Notes under the pieces: model-generated
Database searches by the model: none
Told to the model about the DNA's origin: nothing
What the model saw: the letters and a program-made list of their open reading frames with translations, nothing else
Shown here: one piece after another, positions 26,299-35,716 of the stretch
How the letters are laid out: the number at the start of each line of letters is the position of its first letter
Numbering within the stretch: the stretch's first letter is position 1
Assembly: GCA_964458655.1 (NCBI GenBank)
Contig: CAYWJT010000004.1
Span: 9,953-73,952, forward strand
Origin: CAYWJT01 sp964458655
GTDB lineage: Bacteria > Acidobacteriota > Aminicenantia > Aminicenantales > Saccharicenantaceae
Length of the DNA stretch: 64,000 bases
Reading direction: 5' to 3'
Translations under genes and position numbers: made by a program

Positions 26299-27780
26299 CT
26301 AAAATCCCCACGATCCCGTGACTGCCTGGGTCCCGGAGGCCAGGACATCGGCCGCCGGCTGGACCCAGGATGTTATAGCCGCCGAGAAGAACAGGCCGAG
26401 CGCGATGCAGAGCAGGGCCAGGAGGACGGTCGTGGCCGTCATCCAGAACGGCGCCTCCTTGACCGCCTGCCACTTCTCGTTGAGCTTGCCGAAGAAGGCC
26501 TGGCGCTGCATGATCAGGTAGTACCAGAGCGTTATGACCGAGGCCAGAATGGCCAGCAGGGCCAGGAATGGCTGGCCGGCCTGGAACAGGGCGACGATGA
26601 TGATGAGTTTCGACCAGAAGCCGTTGAGCGGGGGCACGCCGGCGATGGACAGCGCCCCCACCAGGTTGGCGAGCGAGGTGAACGGCATGCGCTTGGCCAG
26701 GCCGCCCATCTCGTCCAGGTTCCGGGTCCCGGTCGACTGCTGGATGGAGCCGGTGGTCAAGAACAGCAGCCCTTTGGCCAAAGCGTGGTTGAACAGGTGG
26801 AAGAGCCCGCCGACGATGCCCAGCGGCGTGCCCAGCCCGAGGCCGAGCATGATGTAGCCCACCTGGCTGATGGAGGAATAGGCCAGCATCCGCTTGATGT
26901 CCTTCTGGCCCATGGCCAGAAAGGCCGCCAGCACCATGGACACCGCGCCCAGGGCCAGCAGCACCTTGGACAGGGCCGGCGTCAGGCCGAAGACGTTCAA
27001 GATAACCCTGGTCAGGGCGTAGACGCCCGAGACCTTGATCAGCAGCCCGGAAAGGATGGCCGAGATCGGGGCCGGGGCCGAAGGGTGGGCGTCCGGGAGC
27101 CAGGAATGGAACGGCATCAGGGCCGCCTTCAGGCCGAAGCCGAAGATGAAAGCGGCGGCGGCGATGGACACGACGGCGCCGGCGTTGAGCTCCTTGAGGG
27201 CCGAGGCCGTGGAGGCGAAATCCAGGCTGCCCGAGAGGCCGAAGATGACGGCGATGCCCACGAGCAGGAAGGCCGAGGCCACGACCGACAGCATCAGGTA
27301 CTTGAAGGAGGCCTCGAGCTCGTCCGGCTCCAGGCCGAAAGCCACCAGGGCATAGGAGGACACCGCGGCTACTTCCAGGAACACATAGACCGAGAACAGG
27401 TCCGCGGCCAGGATGAGCCCGTTCATCCCGGCCATCATGACCAGGAACAGGGCGTAGTAGCTGGCCTTGGCGCCGTAGTGCTCCATGTAATCGATGGAGA
27501 ACAGGCTGCAGCAGAGTCCGACCAAGGCCACGGCCAGGAGCATGAACAGGCTCAGGCCGTCGAGGGCCAGGCGGAGGTTGACCGCTTCGCCGAACCAGGC
27601 CAGCTGCTGGACGACCGGGCCGTTGGCGATGAGCGGACGGCAGGCGACGACTGCCCAGACCAGCAGGAACAACAGGGCGGCGTTGGCCAGCAGGTCGGGC
27701 AGGACCCTGCGGGACAGCCGGCCGGCGAGCGGCAGGATGCCCGCGATGACGAGCGGCAGCACGACGAAGAGAATGATCAA
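26299..27780 (-). CDS. Antiporter-like membrane subunit 3 (NuoN/MrpD-like)
   Basis: One of three NuoL/M/N-type proton or sodium channel subunits in the operon. The 493 residues form about 14 helices. Landmarks are the helix-5 Glu in YVFLEVAAVSSY near 131, the lysine/histidine region LKAALMPFHSWLPDAHPSAPAPISA near 225, and KDIKRMLAYSSISQVGY near 305. The start is TTG at 27778-27780 with an excellent Shine-Dalgarno (GAGGAGGAGCG). It follows subunit 2 by 37 bases. Confidence 0.9.
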   Translation of the reverse strand: MIILFVVLPLVIAGILPLAGRLSRRVLPDLLANAALLFLLVWAVVACRPLIANGPVVQQLAWFGEAVNLRLALDGLSLFMLLAVALVGLCCSLFSIDYMEHYGAKASYYALFLVMMAGMNGLILAADLFSVYVFLEVAAVSSYALVAFGLEPDELEASFKYLMLSVVASAFLLVGIAVIFGLSGSLDFASTASALKELNAGAVVSIAAAAFIFGFGLKAALMPFHSWLPDAHPSAPAPISAILSGLLIKVSGVYALTRVILNVFGLTPALSKVLLALGAVSMVLAAFLAMGQKDIKRMLAYSSISQVGYIMLGLGLGTPLGIVGGLFHLFNHALAKGLLFLTTGSIQQSTGTRNLDEMGGLAKRMPFTSLANLVGALSIAGVPPLNGFWSKLIIIVALFQAGQPFLALLAILASVITLWYYLIMQRQAFFGKLNEKWQAVKEAPFWMTATTVLLALLCIALGLFFSAAITSWVQPAADVLASGTQAVTGSWGF

Positions 27781-27817
27781 CGCTCCTCCTCGATATCCCG
27801 GGTATGTGTGTATCTCA

Positions 27818-29683
27818 TCATTTCACCAGCCAGCTGATGACGCCGGCGATGAGCACCAGACCGGCCAGGCACCAGGCCAGGTAATTGGCGTAGTGACCGT
27901 TGTGGGCCTGCTTGAGCAGGCCGGTGAACTTCTCGCCGGTCCTGGTGACCACTTTTTCCAAGACGAAATCTATGGGCCGGTCTATGCCCTTGAAGAGCGC
28001 GACCGACAGGCCCTGCAGGAACTTGACGCCCTGCTCGTAGAAGTCGAACATCCGGGCCTCGGCCAGGTCGTAGAGCTTGCGGACGACGGGCAGGTTGTGG
28101 ACGGGCTCAGAGGCCAGATAGGGCTTGCGGCCCGACTTCCTGAAGCCGTAGGCGTGGAGCAGGAAGGCCAGCACCAGGCAGCCCAACGAGATGAGGGCCA
28201 CGGGGTTGAAAAGGTCCAGGGCGTGGGATGTGAAGTCCAGGTGCTCGCCGGCGGCGTGGCCCGCGAGGATGGGCTGGATGAACAGGGTGAGCGGGAGCTT
28301 GTTGTAGACGCCGAAGGTGATGCAGAGGAGGGCCAGGATGATGATGGGGATGACGACGGCCGGCTGGCTTTCCTTCACCGGCCCGACCTCCTTCGAGCGC
28401 TCGCCGAAGAAGACCGAGTGCCCGGCCTTGAGGAAGGAGGCGAAGGTGAAGATGGCCCCGACCCAGGCGGCGACGGCGAAGACCGTATAGCCGGTCTCGA
28501 GCGCGCCGTGGAAGACCATCTCCTTGGAGACGAAGCCGTTGAGCGGCCAGACGCCCGATATGGCCAGGGCGCAGACCACGAAGCCGAAGGCCGTGAGCGG
28601 CATCTCCCGCCGCAGGCCGCCCAGGCGGCGCAGCTCGGTGGTGCCGGTCCGGTGCTCGACCGAGCCGGCGCTCAGGAACAGGCCGCACTTGTACATGGCG
28701 TGGTTGATCATGTGGAAGATGCCGCCGGCGATGCCGATGGGGATGGCGGTGCCGATGCCCAGCACCATGTAACCCACCTGGCTGACCGCGTGGAAGGACA
28801 GCAGTTTCTTGAAATCCTTCTGGATGAGGGCCATGAGGACGGCCAGGACGATGGTCACGGCGCCGACGATCATGAGCAGGATGGACAGGCCGCTCCGCGG
28901 CTGGATCTTGAAGAAGTCGAGCGAGATGCGGGCCAGCATGTAAATGCCGAGGAGCTTTTCAAAAGCCGCCGGCAGGAAGGCCATGAAGGAGACCGGCGCG
29001 TCCAGGGCGGCGTCAGGGATCCAGGTGTGGAAGGGCATGGCCCCGGCCTTGCCCACGGCCCCGATCATCATCAGGACGAAGGCGGCCGCGGCCAGTCCGG
29101 TCGGCTCGACCGAGATGTTGGACATGGTCAGGGTGCCGGTCTGGACCCAGAGCAGGCCGATGCCCAGGATCATGGAAAAGTCGCAGAAGCCGCTGATCAT
29201 CAGGGCCTTGAGGGCCGTCCGGGGGGAGGTCGGCTTGGCCCCGATGGTGATCAGGCCGTAGAGCGTCACGAGCAGGCCTTCCCAGAAGAACAGGAAGGGG
29301 ACGAAGTTGTCGGCCAGGACGGCGCCGTTGGCCAGGGCCGCGGTCAGGAAGACATAGGCATAGTACTCCTTGACCCGGGCCGTGCCCCGCATCTTGACTA
29401 GCGAGAAGAGGACGATGAGGAAAAGGAAGCCCGACAGGGCGAGCAGGATGAAACGGGAGAAGTGGTAAAGCCGCAGGTCGAAGTTCATGCCCAGCCCGAG
29501 CCAGTCCGCGCTCCAGGCCAGGTCCCCGGCCTTGAAAACGGCGAAGCCGAGGGCGAGCGAGGCCAGGGCGCCGAGCGAAGCCAGCAGCTCGCGCAGGCTC
29601 CTCGCGGCCTTGGGCACGATCAGCATGAGCACCGCGAAGACCGCGGGCAGGACGATTGGCAGGAGAAGCATTTTGGGCATCAT
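27818..29683 (-). CDS. Antiporter-like membrane subunit 2 (NuoL/HyfB-like)
   Basis: A 621-residue NuoL-family protein. It has the helix-5 Glu in FLFFWEGLLVTLYG near 130, KAGAMPFHTWIPDAALDAPVSF near 215, KDFKKLLSFHAVSQVGY near 290, and a long C-terminal extension (after about 470) that could include the lateral helix of NuoL-like subunits. The ATG at 29681-29683 overlaps the previous stop by four bases; an in-frame GTG at 29692 is less likely. It is probably a proton/sodium-pumping module. Confidence 0.9.
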   Translation of the reverse strand: MMPKMLLLPIVLPAVFAVLMLIVPKAARSLRELLASLGALASLALGFAVFKAGDLAWSADWLGLGMNFDLRLYHFSRFILLALSGFLFLIVLFSLVKMRGTARVKEYYAYVFLTAALANGAVLADNFVPFLFFWEGLLVTLYGLITIGAKPTSPRTALKALMISGFCDFSMILGIGLLWVQTGTLTMSNISVEPTGLAAAAFVLMMIGAVGKAGAMPFHTWIPDAALDAPVSFMAFLPAAFEKLLGIYMLARISLDFFKIQPRSGLSILLMIVGAVTIVLAVLMALIQKDFKKLLSFHAVSQVGYMVLGIGTAIPIGIAGGIFHMINHAMYKCGLFLSAGSVEHRTGTTELRRLGGLRREMPLTAFGFVVCALAISGVWPLNGFVSKEMVFHGALETGYTVFAVAAWVGAIFTFASFLKAGHSVFFGERSKEVGPVKESQPAVVIPIIILALLCITFGVYNKLPLTLFIQPILAGHAAGEHLDFTSHALDLFNPVALISLGCLVLAFLLHAYGFRKSGRKPYLASEPVHNLPVVRKLYDLAEARMFDFYEQGVKFLQGLSVALFKGIDRPIDFVLEKVVTRTGEKFTGLLKQAHNGHYANYLAWCLAGLVLIAGVISWLVK

Positions 29684-31118
29684 CTGAGCCACCCGGTGAT
29701 GTGTGCCGTCGCCGTGGAGACGATCTTCATCGGATAGGATACCAACACCCCGGCAGCCAGGCTGAGCGCGGCCAGGACGGCGACGACATAGACCATGGAT
29801 TTTGTTCGTTCAGGAGCCGCGTGTTTCGGCTCGCCCAGGAAAACCAGGCTGAAGACCCTCAGCAGGTAGAACATCGTCAGGACCGCGGTGAAGAGGGCCG
29901 TCGCGGCCAGCCAGACGTGGCCCGCCTGGACAGTTCCCACGATGACCAGGAACTTGGAGAAAAAGCCGCCGAAGGGCGGTATGCCGATGACCGAAAAGGC
30001 GCAGACCAGGAAGGCCACCGCGGTTACGGGCATGGTCCGGATCAGGCCTCCCATCTCGCGGATGTCCTTGGTGTGCACCGCGTGGATGACGATGCCGGCG
30101 CACAGGAACAGCCCGGCCTTGGCCAGGCCGTGCATCAAGATGAAGAGCAGCGAGCCGGAGACACCGCTCGCGGTCGCGGCCGAGAAACCCAGGAAAATGT
30201 AGCCGATCTGGCTGACGGTGGAGTAGGCCAGGATGCGCTTGAAGTCGTTCTCGACCAGGGCCGCCCCCGCCGAGACCAGGCTGGAGACGACCACTATCAC
30301 GGGTATGGCCTGCTGCCACTCCTCGGGCAGTCGGAAAGCGTAGAGGAACAGCCGGGCGTAGGCGTAGACGCCGATCTTGACCAGGACCGCGGCGTGGAGC
30401 AGGGCCGTGACGGTCGTGGGCGCGACGCCGGCGTCCGGGAGCCAGGTGTGGAGGGGCACCGTGGCCGACTTGGAAAACATGCCGAACAGGATGAGCAGGA
30501 CGGCCGAGCCCGGTATTACGGTCCCCCGCATCAGGGTGAGGTCGAAGGTCGAGGTGGAGCCGTAGATCTGGATGAAGCCCAGGAGCATGAGGACCGCTCC
30601 GAAGAAGGTGACCAGGAAGGCCTTGTCGGCCTTGAGGACGTGATCGGGCTCCCGGTAAAAGCCGATCAGCCGCCAGCAGCAGATGGCGATGACCTCCCAG
30701 AAGAGGTACATGAAGACGAGGTTGCCCGAAAAAACCAGGCCCATCATGGAGCCGATGAAGAGCAGCACCATCAGGTAGTACTCGTTCTGGTTGTCGTCAT
30801 TATGGACGTAACCCAGGGAGTAGATCACGATCAGGGCGCCGACGAAGGACGAGACGATGGCCATGAAGATCGCCAGCGGGTCGATGATCAGGACGAAGTC
30901 GAGGCCCAGGGCCAGGCTGCGGCGGAGGACGACCTCGCCTCCCTTCAGGGCGAGCGGGATGAGCGTGAGCGGCAGGGCGGCCGTGACCGAGCCGACCAGC
31001 ACGGCCCAGAACGACCGGAACTGCCTGGAGACCAGCGCCGCGATNNNNNNNNNNGGATGAGAAAGGAGCCGGCCACGGGCACGAGGATGGTGAGAAAAGC
31101 AGTTGTTTCTGCGCTCAT
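29680..31118 (-). CDS. Antiporter-like membrane subunit 1 (NuoL/MrpD-like), interrupted by assembly gap
   Basis: First gene of the hydrogenase operon. The N-terminal 21 residues (MSAETTAFLTILVPVAGSF...) are read from the ATG at 31116-31118, which has AAGGAAAGAG upstream. A run of ten N follows, then the frame continues IAALVSRQFRSFWA into the bulk of a NuoL-type protein. It has the helix-5 Glu in FMYLFWEVIAICCW, KSATVPLHTWLPDAGVAPT, and NDFKRILAYSTVSQIGY. The two sides are in frame only if the real gap length is 2 modulo 3, so the ten N are a placeholder. About 480 residues in total. Confidence 0.88.
31045..31054. other. Assembly gap (10 N) inside the first hydrogenase gene
   Basis: Ten undetermined bases mark a scaffold join. 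They lie early in the first antiporter-like subunit gene. Coding frames on both sides agree with one gene, but ten is not a compatible length. Confidence 0.99.
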
Positions 31119-31147
31119 GTTTTCTCTTTCCTTATATGTGAGGGCAA

Positions 31148-31176
31148 AGTATAAAAACCCAAAAAATAAAAGTCAA
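31148..31176 (-). promoter_or_regulatory. Sigma70-type promoter for the hydrogenase operon
   Basis: Minus-strand TTGACT (31171-31176), 17 bases, TATACT (31148-31153). Each hexamer has five of six consensus bases. The start is expected near 31141, giving a leader of about 23 bases to the ATG at 31118. The region is strongly AT-rich for this genome. Confidence 0.7.
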
Positions 31177-31297
31177 GGATTTCCACTTTGTTTTCACATG
31201 TTTTCGACAGGTTTTTCGCGGCCCCACTTGCGTTTTGCCGCGGGCTGTATTAAAAAAAGGCCGGACCGCATGATAAACCTATCTGGAAGGGGCGATC

Positions 31298-32425
31298 ATG
31301 AGCATTGACATCCGCGAAGTGGTCTCGCGCCGGGACCTGAAGACCTTCATTTACCTGCCGGAGAAGATACACCGTGGGCACAAGACCTGGGTGCATCCCA
31401 TCTACATGGACGATTGGAAATATTTCGACCGCCGCAAGAACAAGGCCTTCGGCTACTGCGACACGGTCATGCTTTTGGCCTACCAGGACGGTCGGCCCGT
31501 GGGCCGGGCCATGGGCATCATCAACCATCGCTTCAACGAGCACCGGAACGAAAAGACGGCCCGCTTCGGCTACCTGGAGACTTATGAGGACAGGGCCGTA
31601 GTGCACGCGCTGCTCGCCCGGCTCGAGGACTGGGCCCGCTCCAAGGGCATGACCAGGATCATCGGGCCCTACGGGTTCTCGGACCAGGACCCGGAAGGCT
31701 TCATCATCCAGGGCTTCGAGCACCGGGCGACCATCGCCACCTATCACAATTTCGAATGGATGCCCCGCTTCGTCGAGGAGGCCGGCTACGTCAAGGATAT
31801 GGACTGGTACGTCTACAAGATCGACGTGCCCAAGGAGATGCCCGAGTTCTACAAGAAGATTTACGAGCGAGTCAGCCGGCGGGGCGACTTCGAGGTCCTG
31901 GAGTTCCGCAAGAAGAAAGAGCTCAAGCCCTGGATACGGCCCATCCTGTCCCTGATGAACGAGTGCTACCTGGCCAGCAACATCTACGGGTTCGCGCCGC
32001 TCGACGAGCAGGAGATGGACGACTTGGCCAAGCGCTATCTGCCGGTCATCGACCCGCGCTTCGTCAAGGCCGTCGCCAAGGACGGCGAGGTCGTCGCCTT
32101 CGTCATCGGCATGCCCGACCTGACCGAGGGCATCCAGAAGGCCCGGGGCCGGCTGTTCCCCTTCGGGTTCCTCAAGGTCCTGCGGGCCGCCAAGAAGACC
32201 AAGCAATTGGACCTGCTGCTCGGCGCCATCAAGGAGAAATACCGCGGCCAGGGCCTGGACGTCATGATGGGGGTCAAGATGATCGCTTCGGCCCAGGAAG
32301 CCGGGTGCGAGGTCATGGACACGCACCACGAGATGGAGACCAACGTCAAGGTCCGGGCCGAGATGGAACGCCTGGGCGGCAAGCTGTACAAGTTGTACCG
32401 CGCCTACCGGAAGGATCTCGCCTGA
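31298..32425 (+). CDS. GNAT-like N-acetyltransferase, uncharacterised
   Basis: A 375-residue soluble protein. Two parts are visible: residues 1-160 with an acceptor-like segment (RPVGRAMGIINHRFNEH near 67-83, IIGPYGFSDQDPEGFI near 126-141), and residues 200-375 with an acetyl-CoA-binding-like stretch (YRGQGLDVMMGVKM near 313) that recalls the GNAT loop. The family resembles YghO-type proteins found in Bacteroidota and Acidobacteriota; substrate unknown. The ATG has a clear GGAAGGGG upstream. It is monocistronic, divergent from the hydrogenase operon and convergent with polA. Confidence 0.6.
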   Translation: MSIDIREVVSRRDLKTFIYLPEKIHRGHKTWVHPIYMDDWKYFDRRKNKAFGYCDTVMLLAYQDGRPVGRAMGIINHRFNEHRNEKTARFGYLETYEDRAVVHALLARLEDWARSKGMTRIIGPYGFSDQDPEGFIIQGFEHRATIATYHNFEWMPRFVEEAGYVKDMDWYVYKIDVPKEMPEFYKKIYERVSRRGDFEVLEFRKKKELKPWIRPILSLMNECYLASNIYGFAPLDEQEMDDLAKRYLPVIDPRFVKAVAKDGEVVAFVIGMPDLTEGIQKARGRLFPFGFLKVLRAAKKTKQLDLLLGAIKEKYRGQGLDVMMGVKMIASAQEAGCEVMDTHHEMETNVKVRAEMERLGGKLYKLYRAYRKDLA

Positions 32426-32440
32426 GCGGAAGGCCGCGGG

Positions 32441-35131
32441 CTATTTGGCGTCGGCCCAGGTCGGGCCCCAGCCCAGCTTGACCTTGAGCGGGACGCGAAG
32501 CTCGAGCACGTTCTCCATCCTGTCCCTGACGAGCCTGCCGATCGTCTCCTTCTCTTCGAGCGGCACCTCGAAGAGAAGTTCGTCGTGCACCTGGAGGATC
32601 ATGCGGCTCTTCAGGCCCCTCGCCTTGAGATCCTCCCAGATGCGCAGCATGGCCGCCTTGATGAGGTCCGCGGCCGAACCCTGGATCGGGGTGTTGAGAG
32701 CGATGCGTCGGCCGGCCTCGCGCGTGGCCCGGTCGGCCTGCTGCAGCTCCGGCACCTGGCGCCTGCGGCCGAACATAGTCTCGGACCAGCCCCTAGCCTT
32801 CGCCTCTTCGACCAGCCGGTCGAGGCATTCCTTGACGCCGGGGTGCTTCTCGAAATAGCGGTCGATGAAGCGCTGGGCCTCGGCGTTGGAAGTCCCCAAC
32901 TCCCTGGCCAGCGAGAAAGCCGAGGTCCCATAGATGATGCTGAAGTTGATGACCTTGGCCCGGCGCCGTGTTTCTTCCTCCGGCCGCGCGCTCCCCTCGC
33001 CGAAGACCAGGCGGGCGGTCTCCTCGTGCACGTCACGGTCATGAAGGAAAGTGTCGACGAGCACGGGGTCGGCAGAAAGATGGGCCAGTATCCGCAGCTC
33101 GACCTGCGAGTAATCGGCGGCAAGAAGTATGTGGCCCGGGTCGGCGATGAAAGCCTTCCGGAACCGCATCCCCCATTCTCCCCGGGCGGGGATGTTCTGC
33201 AGGTTGGGGTCGCTCGAGGACAGGCGCCCGGTCGCGGCCACGGTCTGGTTGTAGGAGGTGTGGATGCGGCCGGTTTCCGGGTTGACCAGGGCCGGCAGGG
33301 CGTCGGCGTAGGTGGACTTGAGCTTGGCCATCTGCCTGTAATCCAACACCAGACGGGCGATGGGGTGTTGAGGCGCGACCTCTTCCAGGACGTCGAGCGA
33401 CGTGGAGTAGCGGCCGCCGCCCTTGGTTTTCCGGCCCAGGCTGAGGCCGCACTTGTGCACCAGGACGTCTGCGAGCTGGCCGGGAGAATTGATGTTGAAG
33501 GCGCCGCCGGCCAGGTCATGGATCTCCTTTTCCAGGCGGCGGAGCTCGCCTTCGAGCGCGGCCGAGATCTCCTGGAAGACGGCCGGGTCGACTCTGACGC
33601 CCCACATTTCCATCCGGGCCAGGAGTTCGATGAGCGGCCGCTCGACCTGCTCATAAAGCCGACCCAGGCCGCGCTCCCTGACCTGCTCCCAAAGCAGCGG
33701 CCCCAGCCGACCGGCCAGGTCTGCGTCCTGGCAGGCGTAGGGGCAGACGCGCTCGACCGGGGCCCGGTCGAGCGTTACCTGAGCCTTGCCCCTGCCGGCC
33801 ACTTCCTCATAGGGCGTCTTCTTGGCGCGCAGGTAGACCAGGGCCAGCTTTTCCAAGCTGTGCTTGCCCCAATTCGGTTCGAGCAGGTAAGAGAGGACCA
33901 TGGTGTCGCGGTCGATGCCCCGCAGCTCGACCCCTTCCCGTTTGAGCACGATCCAGTCGTACTTGATGTTCTGTCCGGTCTTGCGGACGGCCGGGTCCTC
34001 CAGGACGCCTTTCATCAGCTCCAGGGCCCGCTTCTTGGGGATTTGAACGGGCGCGCCCAGGTAATCGTGCCCGAGCGGGATGTAAAAGGCTTCCGCGGGA
34101 ACGATGGAAAACGAGATGCCGACGAGTCGGGCCCGCACCGGCGAAGGGCTGTCGGTCTCGGTGTCGAGCGCCACAGCCTTGGCCCGCTTGATCCTGTCGA
34201 CGAGCGAGGCGAGCTCCGCCTCCTCGAAGACGGCCCGGTAGCGTGTCTCTTCAGCCGGCGCCGACCTGCCCAGCAGTTCCTGGACGAACGAGGTGAACTC
34301 CAGCTCCTGGAAAAGCCGGATGGCCCGGTCGGCGTCCGGCTCTTTCGGGGCGTAAAGTTCCAGGTCCAGCTCCAGGTCGAGGTCCGGATGGACCGAGACC
34401 AGCCTGCGGCTGAGTTCGAGCAGGTCGCGGTTTTTCTCGACGGCTTCCCGGAGCCTCGGGTTCTTGATGCGGTCAGGCTGTCGGAGCAGGTCGTCGAGCG
34501 AGCCGTGTTCCCGGATGAGGGCCTTGGCCGTTTTTTCGCCTATCCCAGGCACGCCCGGGACGTTGTCGGTGGGGTCGCCCCACAGGGCCAGCACGTCCAC
34601 GACGCGCGACGCCGGCACTCCGAAGAAGTCGGCCACGTTGCCGGGCGTGATGTAGACCTCTTTGGCGGGGTTCCAGACCGAGGTCGAGTCGTCGACCACC
34701 TGGAGCAGGTCCTTGTCGGTGGTCACGATGACCGCATGGACGTCCCTGGCCGCGGCCTTGACCGCCAGCGTGGCCAGGACGTCGTCCGCCTCGTACGCGC
34801 TGAACTCCACGGTGGGGATCCTGAGCGCAGCCAGGACTTCCTTCAACACAGGCAGCTGGACGGCCAGGTCGTCGGGCATGGGCTTGCGGTTGGCCTTGTA
34901 ATCCTTGAAGTCCTCGTGGCGCACGGTCGGGCCCTTGGCGTCGAAGACGACGCCGAGGTAGTCCGGCTTCTCGTTCTCCACGATCTTGCGGAGCGTGCTG
35001 ATGAAACCGTAGATGGCGTTGGTCGGGAAGCCCCGGGAGTTGCTCAGCTTCTGTATGGCGTAGTAGGAGCGGTAGAGCAGCGAGTTGCCGTCTATCAGGA
35101 AAAGCCGTTTTTTGCCTTCGGCGGGACGCAT
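32441..35131 (-). CDS. polA: DNA polymerase I
   Basis: Repair and Okazaki-fragment polymerase. All three domains are present in about 896 residues: a 5'-nuclease (RLFLIDGNSLLYRSYYA at the start, GDPTDNVPGVPGIGEKTA), a 3'-5' exonuclease with its acidic residues intact (ALDTETDSP, NIKYDW, YACQDAD), and the polymerase (LLAADYSQVELRILAHLS, VINFSIIYGTSAFSL, QVHDELLFEVP). The ATG at 35129-35131 gives the usual short N terminus; an ATG at 35174-35176 is also in frame and would overlap the upstream gene by 17 bases. It ends 15 bases from the convergent GNAT-like gene. Confidence 0.95.
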   Translation of the reverse strand: MRPAEGKKRLFLIDGNSLLYRSYYAIQKLSNSRGFPTNAIYGFISTLRKIVENEKPDYLGVVFDAKGPTVRHEDFKDYKANRKPMPDDLAVQLPVLKEVLAALRIPTVEFSAYEADDVLATLAVKAAARDVHAVIVTTDKDLLQVVDDSTSVWNPAKEVYITPGNVADFFGVPASRVVDVLALWGDPTDNVPGVPGIGEKTAKALIREHGSLDDLLRQPDRIKNPRLREAVEKNRDLLELSRRLVSVHPDLDLELDLELYAPKEPDADRAIRLFQELEFTSFVQELLGRSAPAEETRYRAVFEEAELASLVDRIKRAKAVALDTETDSPSPVRARLVGISFSIVPAEAFYIPLGHDYLGAPVQIPKKRALELMKGVLEDPAVRKTGQNIKYDWIVLKREGVELRGIDRDTMVLSYLLEPNWGKHSLEKLALVYLRAKKTPYEEVAGRGKAQVTLDRAPVERVCPYACQDADLAGRLGPLLWEQVRERGLGRLYEQVERPLIELLARMEMWGVRVDPAVFQEISAALEGELRRLEKEIHDLAGGAFNINSPGQLADVLVHKCGLSLGRKTKGGGRYSTSLDVLEEVAPQHPIARLVLDYRQMAKLKSTYADALPALVNPETGRIHTSYNQTVAATGRLSSSDPNLQNIPARGEWGMRFRKAFIADPGHILLAADYSQVELRILAHLSADPVLVDTFLHDRDVHEETARLVFGEGSARPEEETRRRAKVINFSIIYGTSAFSLARELGTSNAEAQRFIDRYFEKHPGVKECLDRLVEEAKARGWSETMFGRRRQVPELQQADRATREAGRRIALNTPIQGSAADLIKAAMLRIWEDLKARGLKSRMILQVHDELLFEVPLEEKETIGRLVRDRMENVLELRVPLKVKLGWGPTWADAK

Positions 35132-35159
35132 GGCCTGGCCTCGGCGGCCCCGGTCGTCC

Positions 35160-35405
35160 TCACGCCAGCCGGGCATTGAGGATCTCGTCCAGGATCTGCT
35201 TGTGCTGTTCGTCCATCAGCCGGTTGACGACCGCGGACAGCTCGGGGTCTTTCAGGTGCTCGGTGTAGAACTTCCTGCGGGAGGCGAGCAGCCGTCCCGA
35301 CCTGTAGATCAGGGATTCTATGTAGGGCATGGCCGGTCCCTTGTCCTGGGTCTGGACGAAATAGGTTTCGCCCCGGAACTCGATTTTGGTGTTGTAGCCG
35401 CTCAT
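35160..35405 (-). CDS. Small conserved-looking hypothetical protein upstream of polA
   Basis: An 81-residue protein without signal peptide or membrane segment. The N-terminal 25 residues look beta-rich (TKIEFRGETYFVQTQDKG), and the rest is a long amphipathic helix region (SLIYRSGRLLASRRKFYTEHL, VVNRLMDEQHKQILDEIL). I do not recognise a named family. It is closely coupled to polA, so a role in DNA metabolism is possible but only by association. A weak -10-like TATATA lies about 30 bases upstream. Confidence 0.65.
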   Translation of the reverse strand: MSGYNTKIEFRGETYFVQTQDKGPAMPYIESLIYRSGRLLASRRKFYTEHLKDPELSAVVNRLMDEQHKQILDEILNARLA

Positions 35406-35458
35406 TCTCGTCGTCGCGCCGTCTTCGCGCTTCGCCTATATAGATTACTCCAAATGAT

Positions 35459-35487
35459 TTGCCATGCAAGGCCTTTTATGGTATAAA
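35459..35487 (+). promoter_or_regulatory. Sigma70-type promoter for rpmB
   Basis: TTGCCA (35459-35464), 17 bases, TATAAA (35482-35487). The predicted start near 35494 gives a leader of about 30 bases before the rpmB ATG, which has a GGAAGAGAG ribosome-binding site. Confidence 0.65.
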
Positions 35488-35524
35488 GGCAAAGATTTTT
35501 CCTGACTGGAAGAGAGAAACCGAC

Positions 35525-35716
35525 ATGCCCAAGGTATGCGAGATTTGCCGGAAAGGACCCGTTTTCGGGCACAGCGTCAGCCATTCGCATAAAGCCTCGC
35601 CCAAGAAATGGAAGCCCAACCTGCAGCACGTCAAAGCGCAGACGGCCCAGGGCGTCCGTCATGTCTGGGTCTGCAGCCGGTGCCTGAGGTCCGGCAAAGT
35701 GACCAAGGCCGCTTAG
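35525..35716 (+). CDS. rpmB: Ribosomal protein bL28
   Basis: A 63-residue large-subunit protein. The sequence MPKVCEICRKGPVFGHSVSH is the bL28 start, and KWKPNLQHVK follows near 28-37. Two cysteine pairs (CEIC and CSRC) make it the zinc-binding form. The start is the ATG at 35525; a longer frame from 35459 would begin inside the promoter. Its TAG overlaps the convergent relA/spoT stop codon by two bases. Confidence 0.97.
   Translation: MPKVCEICRKGPVFGHSVSHSHKASPKKWKPNLQHVKAQTAQGVRHVWVCSRCLRSGKVTKAA

Noticed and set aside
25819..29401. Long plus-strand open frames opposite the hydrogenase antiporter genes
   Set aside because: Composition (Gln/Asp/Gly/Arg-rich, no hydrophobic core) is what reversed membrane-protein codons give; the minus-strand genes are unambiguous.
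21673..31118. Respiratory complex I (nuo) operon
   Set aside because: The NuoD-like subunit keeps both CxxC nickel motifs and there are no nuoE, nuoF, nuoG or nuoM-type order; a group 4 hydrogenase fits better.
29656..31308. Plus-strand frame that runs through the N gap
   Set aside because: It depends on undetermined bases and lies opposite the NuoL-like gene.
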